A stretch of DNA of 64,000 nucleotides from Phragmites australis (taxonomy: Eukaryota; Streptophyta; Magnoliopsida; Poales; Poaceae): contig NC_084929.1 of assembly GCF_958298935.1 (NCBI RefSeq), forward strand, positions 32,119,501 through 32,183,500. Direction: 5' to 3'. The position numbers and the translations under genes are program-made. This document shows positions 21,521-33,515 of the stretch, in pieces. The notes under the pieces were generated by a model. The model saw only the letters and a list, made by a program, of their open reading frames with translations. It had not been told where the DNA came from and did no database searches. Numbering within the stretch: position 1 is the stretch's first letter; each line of letters starts with the position of its first letter.

Positions 21521-22809
21521 AACGCCATGTCCCTTCAGCAGTCAGGACCATGGTACATGGACTCAGGTGCCTCTTCCTACCTGTTCGTAGAGCATGGTAA
21601 TCTCTCCTACAGTACACCTCCCCTTCAACTAGAACACATGTGGTCATTGGTGATGGCTCCGCCCTCCCCATCATGGCCTCCGGTCACACCACTTTATCTA
21701 CCACCCACTCTCTCGCCTTTTCTAATGTTCTGGTTTCTCCAAACATTATTACAATCTTCTTTTTGTTTGCAAATTCACTACTCATAATCTTTGCTTTGTC
21801 ATATTTGACACCTTTGGCCTTTCTATGAAGGATCTACGCACCAAAAACGTGATTCTCAGGTGCAATAGCTTCGGTGACCTGTACCCAATTTTCACACCAC
21901 CTGTCTCCACCCATCGCTCCTTCTGGCACCAGCGCTTGGGTCACCTCGGCAACGAGTCACTCTCAGTCTTCATGCCAGAAATGCTATTTCTTTAGCTTCA
22001 AATAAGCCGACACCATCCCTATGTCATACATGCAAGCTCGGACGACATGTTTGCCTTCCTTTTGCAGAGTCCGTCTTCTGCACTAGTAGAGCTTTCGAAT
22101 TACTTCATTGTGATCTGTAGACATCGCCTATCACCAGTATATCTTGTTACAAGTGTTATTTAGTTTTGCTGGATGATTTTACTCATTATTATTTAGTAGT
22201 ATACTATGTCTTCTTAAAAAAATCATGCCCATATCACTAATATGTTCCATATCACAATTCAGAGCATTTAGTGTGAGAACATCCATGAATTTGACAATCC
22301 TGCCACCCGAGACTTTTTCCTCACCCATGGCATCAACCTTTGTCTTTAGTGACCCCCACAATTATCAACATAAGAAAAAAGCCGAGTGCATCGTCCGCAC
22401 CACTAATGAGGTTATATGCTACTTGCTTTTCCAAGCGTCCGTCCCACTCCCTTGCTGGGTCGAGGCTCTCCACACAACCACATATCTTCTAAATCATCAT
22501 CCCACAAAAACACTTCACCACAACAAATTAGACTCTGTTTGGTCATCCTCCCATGTATGATCATCTCCGAGTCTTTGGTTGTCATTGCTACCTTAACCTC
22601 TCCGCCATCATGACACACAAACTTGCTCCTCACTCCACTGAATGTTTCTTTCTTGGCTACCGAGCAAATCACAAGGGCTATCGCTGCTTAAACCTCACCA
22701 CTCATTGCATCATCATATCCCGCAGTATGGTTTTTGATGAAGCATCTTTTCCCGTCTCCTCACACACGTCAGCTTTGCCTAGCGTGTACTGTATTTTTGA
22801 TGCAGATGA

Positions 22810-23590
22810 CTCACCAGCGCCCCTCATCATGATGATTGGCACTTCGATCCTTGATGGCAGCACTGAAGGCAGCACGACTGTTGGAAACGTGCATGGTGAC
22901 ACCATTGGTGATGGCGCAGGCAGTGCGACACGGGCTGCTGGTGGCGCACACAGTGGCGTGGCTGGCAACGGTGTTGGTGGTGTGCACAGTGGTGCCACTA
23001 GTGATGGCGTAGACAGCCCGGTCGCCACACACTACGGCTTAAGGGGCACAAGCAGCGCGGGCGCAACACCGACCGGTGCGGGTGTGAATACAGTAGTGGC
23101 GGTTGCCCCCACCTCTCCACGTCTACATATGACGTTGTGCCATGTCAGGCAGCCACACTCCCGTGACGACATGCATGGCGGTGCGCGTGACCAATGTATC
23201 AAAGGATGCGACAGTGCGCATGACCATCATTATGATGGACACAACTGGTGTGGCGCACACGACGACGACGCATGCGACCTGTGCGGTGGCGAGAATGACC
23301 AACGTGACAGCTAACGTGATGGCAGATACAACAAATGCGTCAGCTACCACTGTGGCAAGTGCGTCCAATGCTGTGATGGCCATCACGGTGGGCACGGGTA
23401 GCGTGATGATGGGCAAAATGACGGTAGGCGGTGGCATATGCACTTGCACGATGGTCAGCAGCATGGGTGGCATAGCCAACGCGAGCAACGGCACTACTGG
23501 CTCAAGTGGCAACGACCACCCGATGCTTATGCGCAGCAAAGACGACATTGGCATGCCCAAGTAGGTCTTCGACCTCGACACCATCATCAC
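22810..23590 (+). repeat. Low-complexity GGYGTG/GATGGC-rich linker in copia pol
   Basis: Between integrase and RT, a 0.8-kb segment of imperfect GGTGGTGTGCACAGTGGTGC-like repetition is open in several frames on both strands. It encodes Gly/Ala/Val/Thr-rich peptides. This is the normally variable linker, apparently expanded. Confidence 0.6.
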
Positions 23591-24243
23591 AGTTGTGTTT
23601 CCCTTGCCGAAGACTTATCATGATACCCTCAATGATACTCATTGACATTCAATGATGATCGATGAGTTTACCGCCATCTTCGCCAACAACATTTGGGACA
23701 TGGTGCCTCCTCCTCCATGCATGAACATCATCTCCGGCAAGTGGATCTTTCACCACAAGTACAACTCCGACGGCACCCTTACCCACTACAAGGCATGATG
23801 GGTTCTTCACAGCTTCTCTCAGTAGCCTAGCATCGACTACAACTTCAACCCCATCATTAGGCCCAGCACAATCCACATGGTGCTCCCCCACATTGTCTGC
23901 AACAACTGGCCCATTTACCAGCTCGACGTAAAGAATGCCTTTTGAACAAGAAGTTGGCAAGACAGTCTAACATCAGCAGCCATCTGGCTTCATCAACACC
24001 GACAAACCTCACCATATTTGCCGTCTCAACATGTCTCTCTGCGGCCTCAAATAGGCTCCTCGCGTGTGGTACAACCAATTTCATACTTACGTTGTCTCCA
24101 TCGGCTTCCATGGCTACAACAAGGATTCCTCCCTCTTCATCTTCAACAACAATGTAGACATCACCTACCTGCTGTTGTACGTCGATGACATATTGCTTAC
24201 AACATCAAATATGACTCTACTTCAACGGATCATCACCGCCCTC

Positions 24244-27019
24244 TGTATGACTTCCATTCTTTTGCTGCGGTCTGGCCCATCTCCCGCTCTCAAGGCCCAA
24301 CCGAAGCCCAGCCCACTCTCCAGCTCCCTCTCACTAACAGCCCAGGCCCGTTTGTCATCTCCCTCTTTTGCTCCAGCCACGCCTGCTCTTGCGCGTCGTG
24401 CTCGCAACCGTTGACCACCGAAACCGCCGGTGCATGCCCCACACCGCACCCCACGTCTCTGCAATGGCATGCACTCCCTCACGCCTATAAATGCCGCCCA
24501 ACCCCGCCGTGCTCCTGGATCCCCCATCCCCGCTCAACCCCGTCGCACAGAGCCACCCTTGTTGCCACTCGGAGCTTCGTCGTCGCTGACCGTGGTGCCC
24601 GAGCCCTCTCCATCGTGTCTAAGGACATCGCCGGCAGTGTAGGAGCACAGGAAGTCTTCTTCGCCGCTCCTCGATGTCGTTTTGCCACTGTACGGCCATC
24701 TTCGCCAAGCTAAGGTAAGCGCCACCGCTCCTCTCCATCACTAACTTGCCCCGTAGGGTCCCAACTCCCACTAACCCGGCCTTCGGCATTGCATGACCCC
24801 CAGGAAGCCTCCCCGATCCTCAGTTTCACCTCCTCGTTGCCATACCCGCCTTCCCGTCAAGCGCCGATAATCGCCACCGCCATCTTCGGTAATCGTGAAG
24901 CCTCAGTGAGACTCCTCGTCACCCCATCTCTTTTTTGCGCCGCTTCCCGTCGCATTTGGTAGGCCATAGCTCCTTATCGAGCGTAGCTGGCGATGTTTCG
25001 ACCGTGTACGAGGTGACGTCGCCATTTCCTGCCGCCGTTGGCCGCCCGTCTCCCCCCCTCCCAACCACTCTCGGCCGAGCGATTGTAGATGGACGACTAC
25101 AATTAGAAGCCTGGATACCCTTCGCTAGCCAATAGGATTTTGACACGTGGCACATAAGCCCAGTCAAATTATGTGATCCATGTCAGCGCCACGCGTCGCC
25201 CACATGTCAGCCACGTCACCCACCCGAGCCCAGTCAACATGGTGGCGCATTAATTAGGGTTTTCAATTCAAAAATAAATCCTTCAATCTATGAACTTAGG
25301 TGATCTTGCATTTAGATCCTTAGACTTTACTATTTTCATAATTATGCCCCTGTTAGTATCGTTATTTTACTTTTAGCCCTCTAAACTTTTACTTATTTAC
25401 AAATAGGTTCTTGAATTTTACAAATAAGCTCTGTAATCTTCTATTTTTACAAATTAGCCCTTATTATTTCTTCAGAAAAGCCTCTGTAGCTTAAAATCCT
25501 CATAACTTTTTTATATGAGCCCCGTTTTAGGCGATTCTTGCGCTCGCACGATCATAGCAGTGAGTATTATCCGTTAGTAGGTTTTTCATATTGTTTTGCT
25601 TCTGTTTAGTATACTGTTCTTAGATGTTTGTAATTGTTTGTTTTCGGTGTGCGTGATTGCATTATGAGACGAGCAGTTCGTGAATATGTAGGACCCGACT
25701 TTTGAAGAGTTTGAACAGCCCGTTGCTAAAGGCAAGTGTCCTTGATCATATTGATCCTATTATAGGAAAGTGTGTCTTTTACTTTCTAAATGCATGCTTA
25801 TCAATATGAATCCAATGTTTAGGATTTATTAGTACTTTCCATGATTATCCTTGTCGCTTGTGTTGTAGTTTAAGTGTCAAGGGTAGAAATGCTTAGTCAC
25901 GCTGTCAAGTCGGGTGGTTTAAATGTTAATCTAACCAATGATCTCTGCAACATGAACTGATTTAGGTAATCTTTTGTAGCAACATGGAACATTGGGATCT
26001 AGGCAGGTTGGTATGGCTACTGTGTGCGCATTGGGTGATATGCGAGTACATGCTTGAGATCCTAAGGACTGGTTCATGGACATGTAACCCGGCATAACAG
26101 TGCAGCCACGAGGCTTATATGGTATGGCCTGACCAATTAATTGGATATCCTCCTTATTCTGTACGCACCAATGGATGATTAAGTGGTACAAGAGGGGCCC
26201 CCTTCAGTGGATGGAATCACTATTAGTGGTGAAATCTTAGTAGGTGTTTACGGATTTGAAGACACCTTATAGAGGCCTTGTAGTGATCTCTCGATGCACA
26301 CCTTGGAAGTGTGTAAGGTACCGATGGGTACCAGCAAAAGAGTTAATGATGACTCATGGGTAAAATGTGTAGACTCTGCAGAGTATAAAACTGATCAATT
26401 AGTCGTGCTCACGGTCAAGAGCAGGCTTGGACTTCTTCATGATTAGTGGGGATCTTGGATGTTTGGTTTTGGGTAGTCGGGTGGTGGTACCCTAATATGT
26501 TGGTAGCCGGATATGGGATATCTGATGAGTCTAGTAGTAAGATGGAATTCGATGAGCTATTCTTGTAATGTTAGTGTCATCACACATACTAAATAGAATT
26601 GCTAAGTCCTTTTTGAGTCCTAGATTAGGATGGCATAGATGCAGTCAACCTGAGTCGAGCCTTTCTTGCCTTAAACATTCATGTCATGTTTTCCCATACT
26701 TACTGAGTACTTCATGTACTCACATTTGTCTTATCCCAACCTCTTGATGCTGCTCAGAAGGTGAAGACTTCGAGGACGTCCCAGATGATGGATGTTGAGT
26801 TCTAGGCAAATGAAGTTTTCGACATGAAGATTATGTTTTAGGCTGGCGCTCCCCCGAACAACACCTATGGATGGATGAAAGACCCGCTACCGCTAGAAGT
26901 TATCTTAGTGTTTTCTTTTAAGATCTATAAGTCCTTTTGTAAGGAATCTTATCGTTATATAATGACACTGTTATGTTATCACTTATGAAGTTACCGCATG
27001 TATGAAATTGGGTGTGACA
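24244..27019 (+). mobile_element. Solo LTR nested in the copia RT, 2776 bp
   Basis: It starts TGTATGACTTCC and ends TTGGGTGTGACA (TG...CA). Removing it with one CTC copy (24241-24243 / 27020-27022) restores the copia reading ITAL-FHEFAMTDLGPLHYF, which fixes both borders. Only 3 bp of flank are identical. It contains a TATA-like box at 24486 and the 3' half includes TACTGAGTACTTCATGTACTCAC. The ...GGGTGTGACA end resembles grass gypsy LTRs, but the family is not assigned. Confidence 0.82.
24486..24492 (+). promoter_or_regulatory. TATA-like box of nested LTR
   Basis: TATAAAT about 240 bp into the LTR, preceded by GC-rich U3-like sequence; it supports plus orientation. Confidence 0.4.
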
Positions 27020-27896
27020 CTCTTCCACGAGTTTGCAATGACTGACTTGGGGCCCCTCCACTACTTCATCGGGGTTTCGGCGCGTCGCACCTCCTGTGGT
27101 GTTTTTCTCTCCCAAGAGAAATACGCCATCGAGGTTCTACAGTGAGCCAACATGTCTACATGCAATTCATGCGCCATGCCCGTCGAAGCTCGCTCCAAGC
27201 TATATGCTACTGCTGGCGATCCGGTCTCCAATACGAGATTATACAAGAGTCTCGCTGGTGATCTCCAATTCCTCATGTTCACCCACCCCACCATCCAGCA
27301 TAATGTTCACCAAGTGTACCTCCACATGCATGATCCCTGCGATCAGCACTTCCAGCTGATTAAGCATATTCTGAGGTACGTCAAAGGCACGTTGGGTCAT
27401 GGTTTGCAGCTCTCCCACAGTTCATACCATGACATGGTCGTCTACTCCGACGCCGACTAGGCTAGCTGGTCCAACACCCGTAAGTCTACGTCCGTCTACT
27501 GCATCTTCCTAGTGACAACTTGATCTCCTAGTCCTCCAAGTGACAGCACACCATCCCCTATTCTAGTGCTAAAGCTGAGTATCGTGGTGTCACCAACACC
27601 ATCGTCAAAGCTTGTTGGTTGCGCTAGCTATGTCGTCCGATGACCAATGCAATCGTCATCTACTGCAACAACATTAGCGCGATGTATCTCTCCACCAACC
27701 CCGGTCCAACATCAACAGATCAAACACGTGGAGATCGACATGTACTTCATTCATGAACGGGTTGCTCTAGGTGATATTCGAGTTCTACACATCTTGACCA
27801 CTCTCTAGTACGTGTACATCTTCACCAAGGGCATGCCAACTACGGTGTTCTAGGATTTTCACTCTAGTCTCAACATCCACAACGTTCTAAATTAAC

Positions 27897-27908
27897 ACTG
27901 TGGGAGGG
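27897..27908 (+). promoter_or_regulatory. Copia polypurine tract
   Basis: The purine-rich string GTGGGAGGG directly abuts the 3' LTR start, the position of the plus-strand priming site. Confidence 0.65.
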
Positions 27909-28196
27909 TGTTAGAATATGCTAGCCAAGGGCCTACAACCGAGCGTGGCGCTATTACAGGTTATTATTCATGTCCAGCAATAGCGTTTGGTCGGGACTGT
28001 TGGTTGTTGGTATTCCGGATTCCGTCGATAGAGTTTGTTTGTACATATAGATATAAACTGATTTAAAGTACAAATAGAGTTGACTTAGAGATAAATTTGG
28101 ATTAGAGATGAACTCTCTCCGTACATTATACTATATGTAGCCCAAGTACTCTGAATAATCTAAGTCTGAGATTATTCGAATACTTCCAGTCTTTCA
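27909..28196 (+). repeat. Copia 3' LTR
   Basis: TGTTAGAATATGCTAGCC...CCAGTCTTTCA, homologous throughout to the 5' LTR with many substitutions and small indels. It is followed by the CCCTG duplication. Confidence 0.92.
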
Positions 28197-28225
28197 CCCT
28201 GTTTACTTTGTTCCAATAAGACTCA

Positions 28226-28606
28226 GAGCATCTCCAACCAAGTCCTCATATTTGACCCCCTATTTCTCTTATTTAGGGGCTCCTCATTCAGATTTCATCC
28301 TCTATTTCTCAACGTGTTTCAACTGACCCCTCATATTTGACTCCCTATATTCGAATCACCTCTATTTTATTAATATCCGGTAACTCTCTCTCCTCTCTCT
28401 CCCCTCTCTTCCCCTCTCTCTCTCTCCCCTCTCTCCCAAATGAGTGGTTGGATGAGGAGCCCCTAAATGTAGGGGGTGAGGGAGGAGATTTGAGGGGTCC
28501 TCAAATAAAAGGGGTCGGATAGGGGATCGGTTGGAGATCAATTTTTATCATTTTTTTCTCAAATATAGGATAGAAGGTGAGAAGAGGACTTGATTAGAGA
28601 TGCTAT
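28226..28606. mobile_element. MITE with GAGCATCTCCAACC termini
   Basis: The left end AGCATCTCCAACCAAGTCCTC is mirrored at the right as GAGGACTTGATTAGAGATGCT (minus: AGCATCTCTAATCAAGTCCTC). An internal CT-rich microsatellite lies at 28383-28435. Such ends are common in grass PIF/Harbinger-like MITEs. The target duplication is not clear. Confidence 0.7.
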
Positions 28607-30221
28607 CATAATTACCTTTCTCCATTCCTCCCTTCCATGGAGAGCAACCAAGAACAAACCAAAGTCGAAGGCGTGCGTGCATCGCGGTAACCAAGCACTA
28701 GCTAGTTGATGAATAGCTGGCCCTGGCTGCTGCAAGCGTACAAGCAAGCTGGTACCGCTGCCGCATTAAACGTGAACATATCCACCACTCCGATCGTCCG
28801 CGAAAGCTGCCGCTGCATGATGCGGCTGTTTCAGGATTAAAATTTCGTTGAAATTTTGCGAATTTAAGAAATTTTGGTTGGAAATGAAATATTTAATTTT
28901 GAAATTTGTTTTATTAAAATTCTGCTTGTGAACGAAAAAATTGTAGAACAAAATCAAAATCCGTGCTACCCCCGTAGCCTGACCTCACGCACGGCACGAT
29001 TGGGATCTTTTCAGTTCAGCCTGACGCCGACCCCTCCCCCATGTAATCATGGAACCAAAGCTTGAGCCTATTGGAACGCATATCGGTTTGGTTCTCCCCT
29101 GCCCTTTCTGTGTCGTCCAGTCCTACCATGGAGTGCTGTCAAAAGAAGCGAAACTGATCCATGCATGTATATGCCATTTCATCAGTGTACCAATACCAAC
29201 GATTAGCGATTGCTTGGTAGTACCAATACTCGTCGTAAGCTTCGGTCATCGGTCGACGAACCTGACTATCCCAACCATTACTCCTTAGTTTCTTTCTCTT
29301 TCTAATTTTTTCTCTTTTTTATTCTCTTTATTTTCTCTTATCTTTAAGAGTTTTCTTTTAAAAAGATTTGTAAAAGAAAAGTAAAAAATTCTATTTTAAA
29401 GAAAATAACATTGAGAATTCTTTAAAAAAACCGTTAGGGTGTTAAAGAAAAATCGTTAGAAATTATCTTAAGATTTACAAATGTTTTCGTACATGGCAAG
29501 TTTGATCTCCAGTGCTAGCAGTAGGCTACAGCCTACAGGTAGCAGTGAGATGACCGGAGCGGAGGGATAATTCCTCCGAGCTGTGCTTGTGTTGTCTAAA
29601 GAGCAGCCGCCACCGACAGCGCCAGGCTGCAACCGCACGCAACGAATAGACGCCGTCGTGCGAGCCCACTCGGCGGCACGCCCACACGCGCGGGCAGGCA
29701 GAGCCAAGGGCAGAGCGCACGGCACGAACAAACCAAGCCGCGGCCGGACCGCCGGATCCCCTCCGCGCACGGTAAAAACGAGCCGTTTCCGCCGACATGC
29801 ATCCGCTCGTTTTTCACCGGGTTGCCAGCGACCGCTTTAACCCCTCCACTCCACTCTGCTCGGTTTTTGTGTGATTTCTGTGTCTCGGACGGCGGGAGAG
29901 CGCCAAAAAGGATCTTTTTTTTAGTCGACAACGGTGGCGAGAGAGAGGGAGTGGGGCTACAAATAAATAAAGCAGGGGAGAGCTTGCCTGCTAGACCGAC
30001 GTGGTGAGCTGTTCTTCTGCTCTCCCCGTGCTGCGCGACATATGCTCCCCTCCTTCGTGGGTCGTGGTCTGCTGCTCCGTTGCCGCGGTGGTGTGTTGTG
30101 TTCTTGGTCCGGCTATTAAGGCCGTTCTTGATGAGTAGGTGAGGGAAGGAGAGGTTTCTTGTGTAGCCGCGTCGGTTCTCTAGGGGTGTGGCTGGGTGAG
30201 GAAGGGTGGTGGTGCTGAGCA
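28607..30221 (+). other. Upstream region and 5' UTR of the CSLC gene
   Basis: It includes an A/T-rich block (28830-28960), a pyrimidine-rich then A-rich block (29283-29460) and a GC-rich promoter-proximal part from about 29560. A TATA-like TACAAATAAATAAAG lies near 29957. No upstream gene recognised. The frames at 29468-30222 on the minus strand are composition artefacts. Confidence 0.4.
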
Positions 30222-33200
30222 ATGGCGCCGTCGTGGTGGGGGAGGGAGGCGAGGGGCAATGGCGGCGGGACGCCGGTGGTGGTGAAGATGGAGAATCCCA
30301 ACTGGTCCATCTCCGAGGTGGCGGCGGCGGAGGAGGTGGCGCCGGGGTCGCCGGCGGGCGGGGGCAAGGCGGGGCGGGGCAAGAACGCGCGCCAGATCAC
30401 GTGGGTGCTGCTCCTCAAGGCGCACCGCGCGGCGGGGCGGCTCACGGGGGCGGCATCCGCCGCGCTCGCCGTCGCCGCGGCGGCGCGCCGGAGGGTGGCG
30501 GCGGGGCGGACGGACACCGACGCTGCGCCCGGGGAGAGCACGGCGCTGCGCGCGCGCTTCTACGGCTGCATCCGGGTCTTCCTCGTGCTGTCGCTGCTGC
30601 TGCTCGCCGTCGAGGTGGCGGCGTACCTCCAGGGCTGGCACCTTGAGATGGAGCTGCCTAGGCTCCTTGCCGTGGACGGGCTCTTCGCCGCCGCCTACGC
30701 GGGGTGGATGCGCGCCCGCCTCGAGTACCTCGCGCCGCCGCTACAGTTCCTGACCAACGCCTGCGTCGTCCTTTTCTTGATCCAGAGCATCGATCGACTC
30801 GTCCTTTGCCTCGGTTGCTTCTGGATCAGGCTCAAGGGTATCAAACCCGTGCCGCAGGCCGCCGGCAAAGAGGACGTCGAGGCCGGCGCCGACGACTTCC
30901 CCATGGTGCTCGTGCAGATTCCCATGTGCAACGAGAGGGAGGTAAGCTCACAGCAGCAATTGTCTTTCAATTATTTGCTTTGGTTGTGTTCGTGCGTGCT
31001 CAAGTTGCGATTTCGGGATTGTGTCCGTGATCTTGCCGTATTCATGTCTGCCGGGATTCAAATATTCGGTTTTTTAGCTGCAATTTGGGGCTTCGTATTG
31101 ACTCCTGTCTCCTGGTTCTAGTCAACCGAACACTAATAGAGTGGAGGACATGCATCGGTCTGGATCTTTGACTTGTGTTTGCTTTCTGAAGTTTAAAAGC
31201 TGTTTTGTTCTTACCCAATTTGAGCAACATAATTTAGCTTTGCATTCCGAAGGTTAGATTTTTGCGGTTGGTATTCGTACTTTCAAACGCACACTTAGCT
31301 TGTTGTTATCCAAATCACGGTGTGGATGTTGTCGCGGCCAGTTAATTAACTGATAACGCAAGTGATTGGATATCAAACTGTAGCATACATCACAGCTTCC
31401 ACAAATCTGGAGCATCAGAAGTTAGCAAATGAGAGATGATCCAATTCTATTTACTACTGCACTTTTCTTTCGAAGATTAGTCCAATTCAGTTAACTTCTT
31501 AAATTTGGATGTTGCAGGTGTACCAGCAATCAATTGGTGCAGTTTGCAGCCTGGACTGGCCAAAGTCAAACTTCCTGGTTCAGGTGTTGGATGATTCTGA
31601 TGATGCTACCACTTCGGCGTTAATCAAGGAGGAGGTGGAGAAATGGCAGCGGGAGGGTGTGCGCATAATATACCGGCACCGGGTGATCCGGGACGGCTAC
31701 AAGGCTGGAAACCTTAAATCGGCCATGAACTGCAGTTATGTGAAAGATTATGAGTTTGTTGTCATCTTTGATGCTGATTTCCAACCACAACCAGATTTCC
31801 TGAAGCGTACCGTGCCCCATTTCAAGGTTCGGCTTAACTGAACAATGGTGACTGTTTGCTTGACAATCAATCCTATTAGTTATGTTTTCTGACAAGTTAA
31901 GTTTGCAACTTCTAGGGAAAGGATGATGTCGGGTTGGTTCAGGCAAGATGGTCTTTCGTAAACAAGGACGAGAATTTGTTGACCAGACTGCAGAACATAA
32001 ATCTGTGCTTCCACTTTGAGGTGGAGCAGCAGGTCAATGGGGCGTTTCTCAACTTCTTTGGGTTCAACGGCACTGCAGGAGTGTGGAGAATTAAGGCACT
32101 TGAGGATTCTGGAGGATGGATGGAGAGGACAACAGTGGAGGATATGGACATAGCTGTCCGAGCACATCTCAAGGGATGGAAATTTCTCTTCCTGAATGAT
32201 GTTGAGGTACTGGCACTGTTTTCTTTGTGGCTTATGCAGAATCTGCCTTGTGTAAAGACATGATAAATTAACTTGTGTAACTTCTCTTTCAGTGTCAATG
32301 TGAGTTGCCAGAATCATATGAAGCGTACAGAAAACAGCAACACCGGTGGCACTCAGGTCCCATGCAATTGTTTAGACTCTGCTTTGTGGACATTATAAAA
32401 TCCAAGGTACGGTACTTTTTATGTAGGCATGCTGTGGAAGCTGAAACGCATGGCAAATTTATGTAGCATATTCAGTAGTAGCTCTTTTTAGTTTGCTTGC
32501 AGGAGTTCTTTGCTATATATTTTTGGGTGCAATAGGATATTTCACAAGATGAAGTAATTTTCACGAACCATCAAGTACATTAGAGTAGCACAAAGGAAAC
32601 ACATTGATCAAGAATCTGACCTTTCATGCAGTTTTTATTTCCATAAACAAAGGAATTAAGGAAACACATTGTTCTAGAATCTTACCTTTCATGCAGTTTT
32701 TAGTTCCGTAAATCGTCCTTTTGCGGTTCATTTGATAGGATCATTGATAAACCTACCGCAACTTATGACAGGGCATTATAGTTCTCTTTTCCTTTTATTC
32801 CCTTCTTCGTATTTGAACTCTCTCATCTTCATGCTTGGGCATAAGATTACTGGATAGTTGACCTGATGTTGCTGCTTACTTTCTTCTGCAGATTGGATTC
32901 TGGAAGAAGTGCAATCTCATATTCCTTTTCTTCCTCCTTCGGAAGCTCATCTTACCCTTCTATTCATTCACCCTTTTCTGCGTCATCCTTCCCATGACAA
33001 TGTTCGTTCCTGAAGCTGAACTTCCTGCATGGGTTGTATGCTACATTCCAGCAACAATGTCCATTCTCAACATCCTCCCAGCCCCCAAATCCTTCCCATT
33101 CATTGTTCCATACCTTCTATTTGAGAACACCATGTCAGTAACCAAGTTCAATGCCATGATTTCTGGCCTGTTCCAGCTTGGGAGTGCCTACGAGTGGGTC

Positions 33201-33515
33201 GTCACCAAGAAATCAGGCCGTTCTTCTGAGGGAGATCTCGTTGCCCTTGTTGAGAAACACTCTAAGCAACAAAGAGTAGGTTCAGCGCCCAATCTCGATG
33301 CGCTAACAAAGGAGGAATCAAATCCTAAAAAGGATTCCAAGAAGAAGAAGCACAATAGGATCTACAGGAAGGAACTTTTACTTTCCTTCCTACTGTTAAC
33401 AGCAGCCGCCCGAAGTATGCTGTCTGCCCAGGGCATCCATTTCTACTTCCTTCTGTTCCAAGGGGTCTCATTCTTGGTTGTCGGTCTCGACCTAATTGGC
33501 GAGCAAGTGGAGTGA
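30222..33515 (+). CDS. CSLC: Cellulose synthase-like C protein (xyloglucan beta-1,4-glucan synthase), five exons
   Basis: Exons 30222-30941, 31518-31826, 31916-32206, 32293-32406 and 32892-33515 (all introns GT-AG, phase 0) give 685 aa, normal for CSLC. GT2 enzymes of this family make the beta-1,4-glucan backbone of xyloglucan from UDP-glucose in the Golgi membrane. Residues 18-33 are [16 protein letters not shown], typical of CSLC. Membrane segments lie around 118-136 and 178-202 and several in the last exon (about 485-560 and 635-680). Catalytic motifs are all present: DDSDD at 265-269, DAD at 325-327, VED at 417-419 and QQHRW at 455-459. A Lys-rich loop ([11 protein letters not shown]) precedes the last membrane pair. 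The start has good context (AGCAATGGCG). No frame damage is seen. It recalls rice CSLC1 most, from memory; orthology is untested. Confidence 0.95.

Larger units (their letters stand above)
21521..27900 (+). pseudogene. Copia pol remnant (protease, integrase, RT, RNase H)
   Basis: The protease motif WYMDSGASSYL lies near 21550. The pre-integrase segment FWHQRLGHLGNESL is near 21920. The integrase part around 22370-22560 reads KKKAECIVRTTNEV and WVEALHTTTYLLNHHP. Then come HLRVFGCHCY and ECFFLGYRANHKGYRC, and the RT start WIFHHKYNSDGTLTHYKA near 23730. The catalytic RT motif LLLYVDDILLT is at about 24171-24203. A solo LTR then interrupts. Reading resumes at 27020 with FHEFAMTDLGPLHYFIGV, SAGDLQF-like and LIKHILRYVKGTLGHGLQL, and an RNase H-like VYSDAD. 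Several stops and shifts make it non-functional. Confidence 0.88.
20178..28196 (+). mobile_element. Ty1-copia LTR retrotransposon with nested insertion, TSD CCCTG
   Basis: LTRs lie at 20178-20526 and 27909-28196 with the target duplication CCCTG at 20173-20177 and 28197-28201. Between them are gag, then protease, integrase, reverse transcriptase and RNase H remnants in copia order (integrase before RT). A 2776-bp solo LTR (24244-27019) splits the RT. The many differences between LTRs and frequent frame breaks show an old, inactive copy. Confidence 0.93.

Noticed and set aside
22553..23590. 253-codon plus and 155-codon minus frames
   Set aside because: The first is the end of copia integrase plus low-complexity linker; the second is its antisense. 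Not host genes.
29468..30641. Minus-strand frames of up to 208 codons
   Set aside because: Antisense to the CSLC 5' UTR and GC-rich first exon; no domain.
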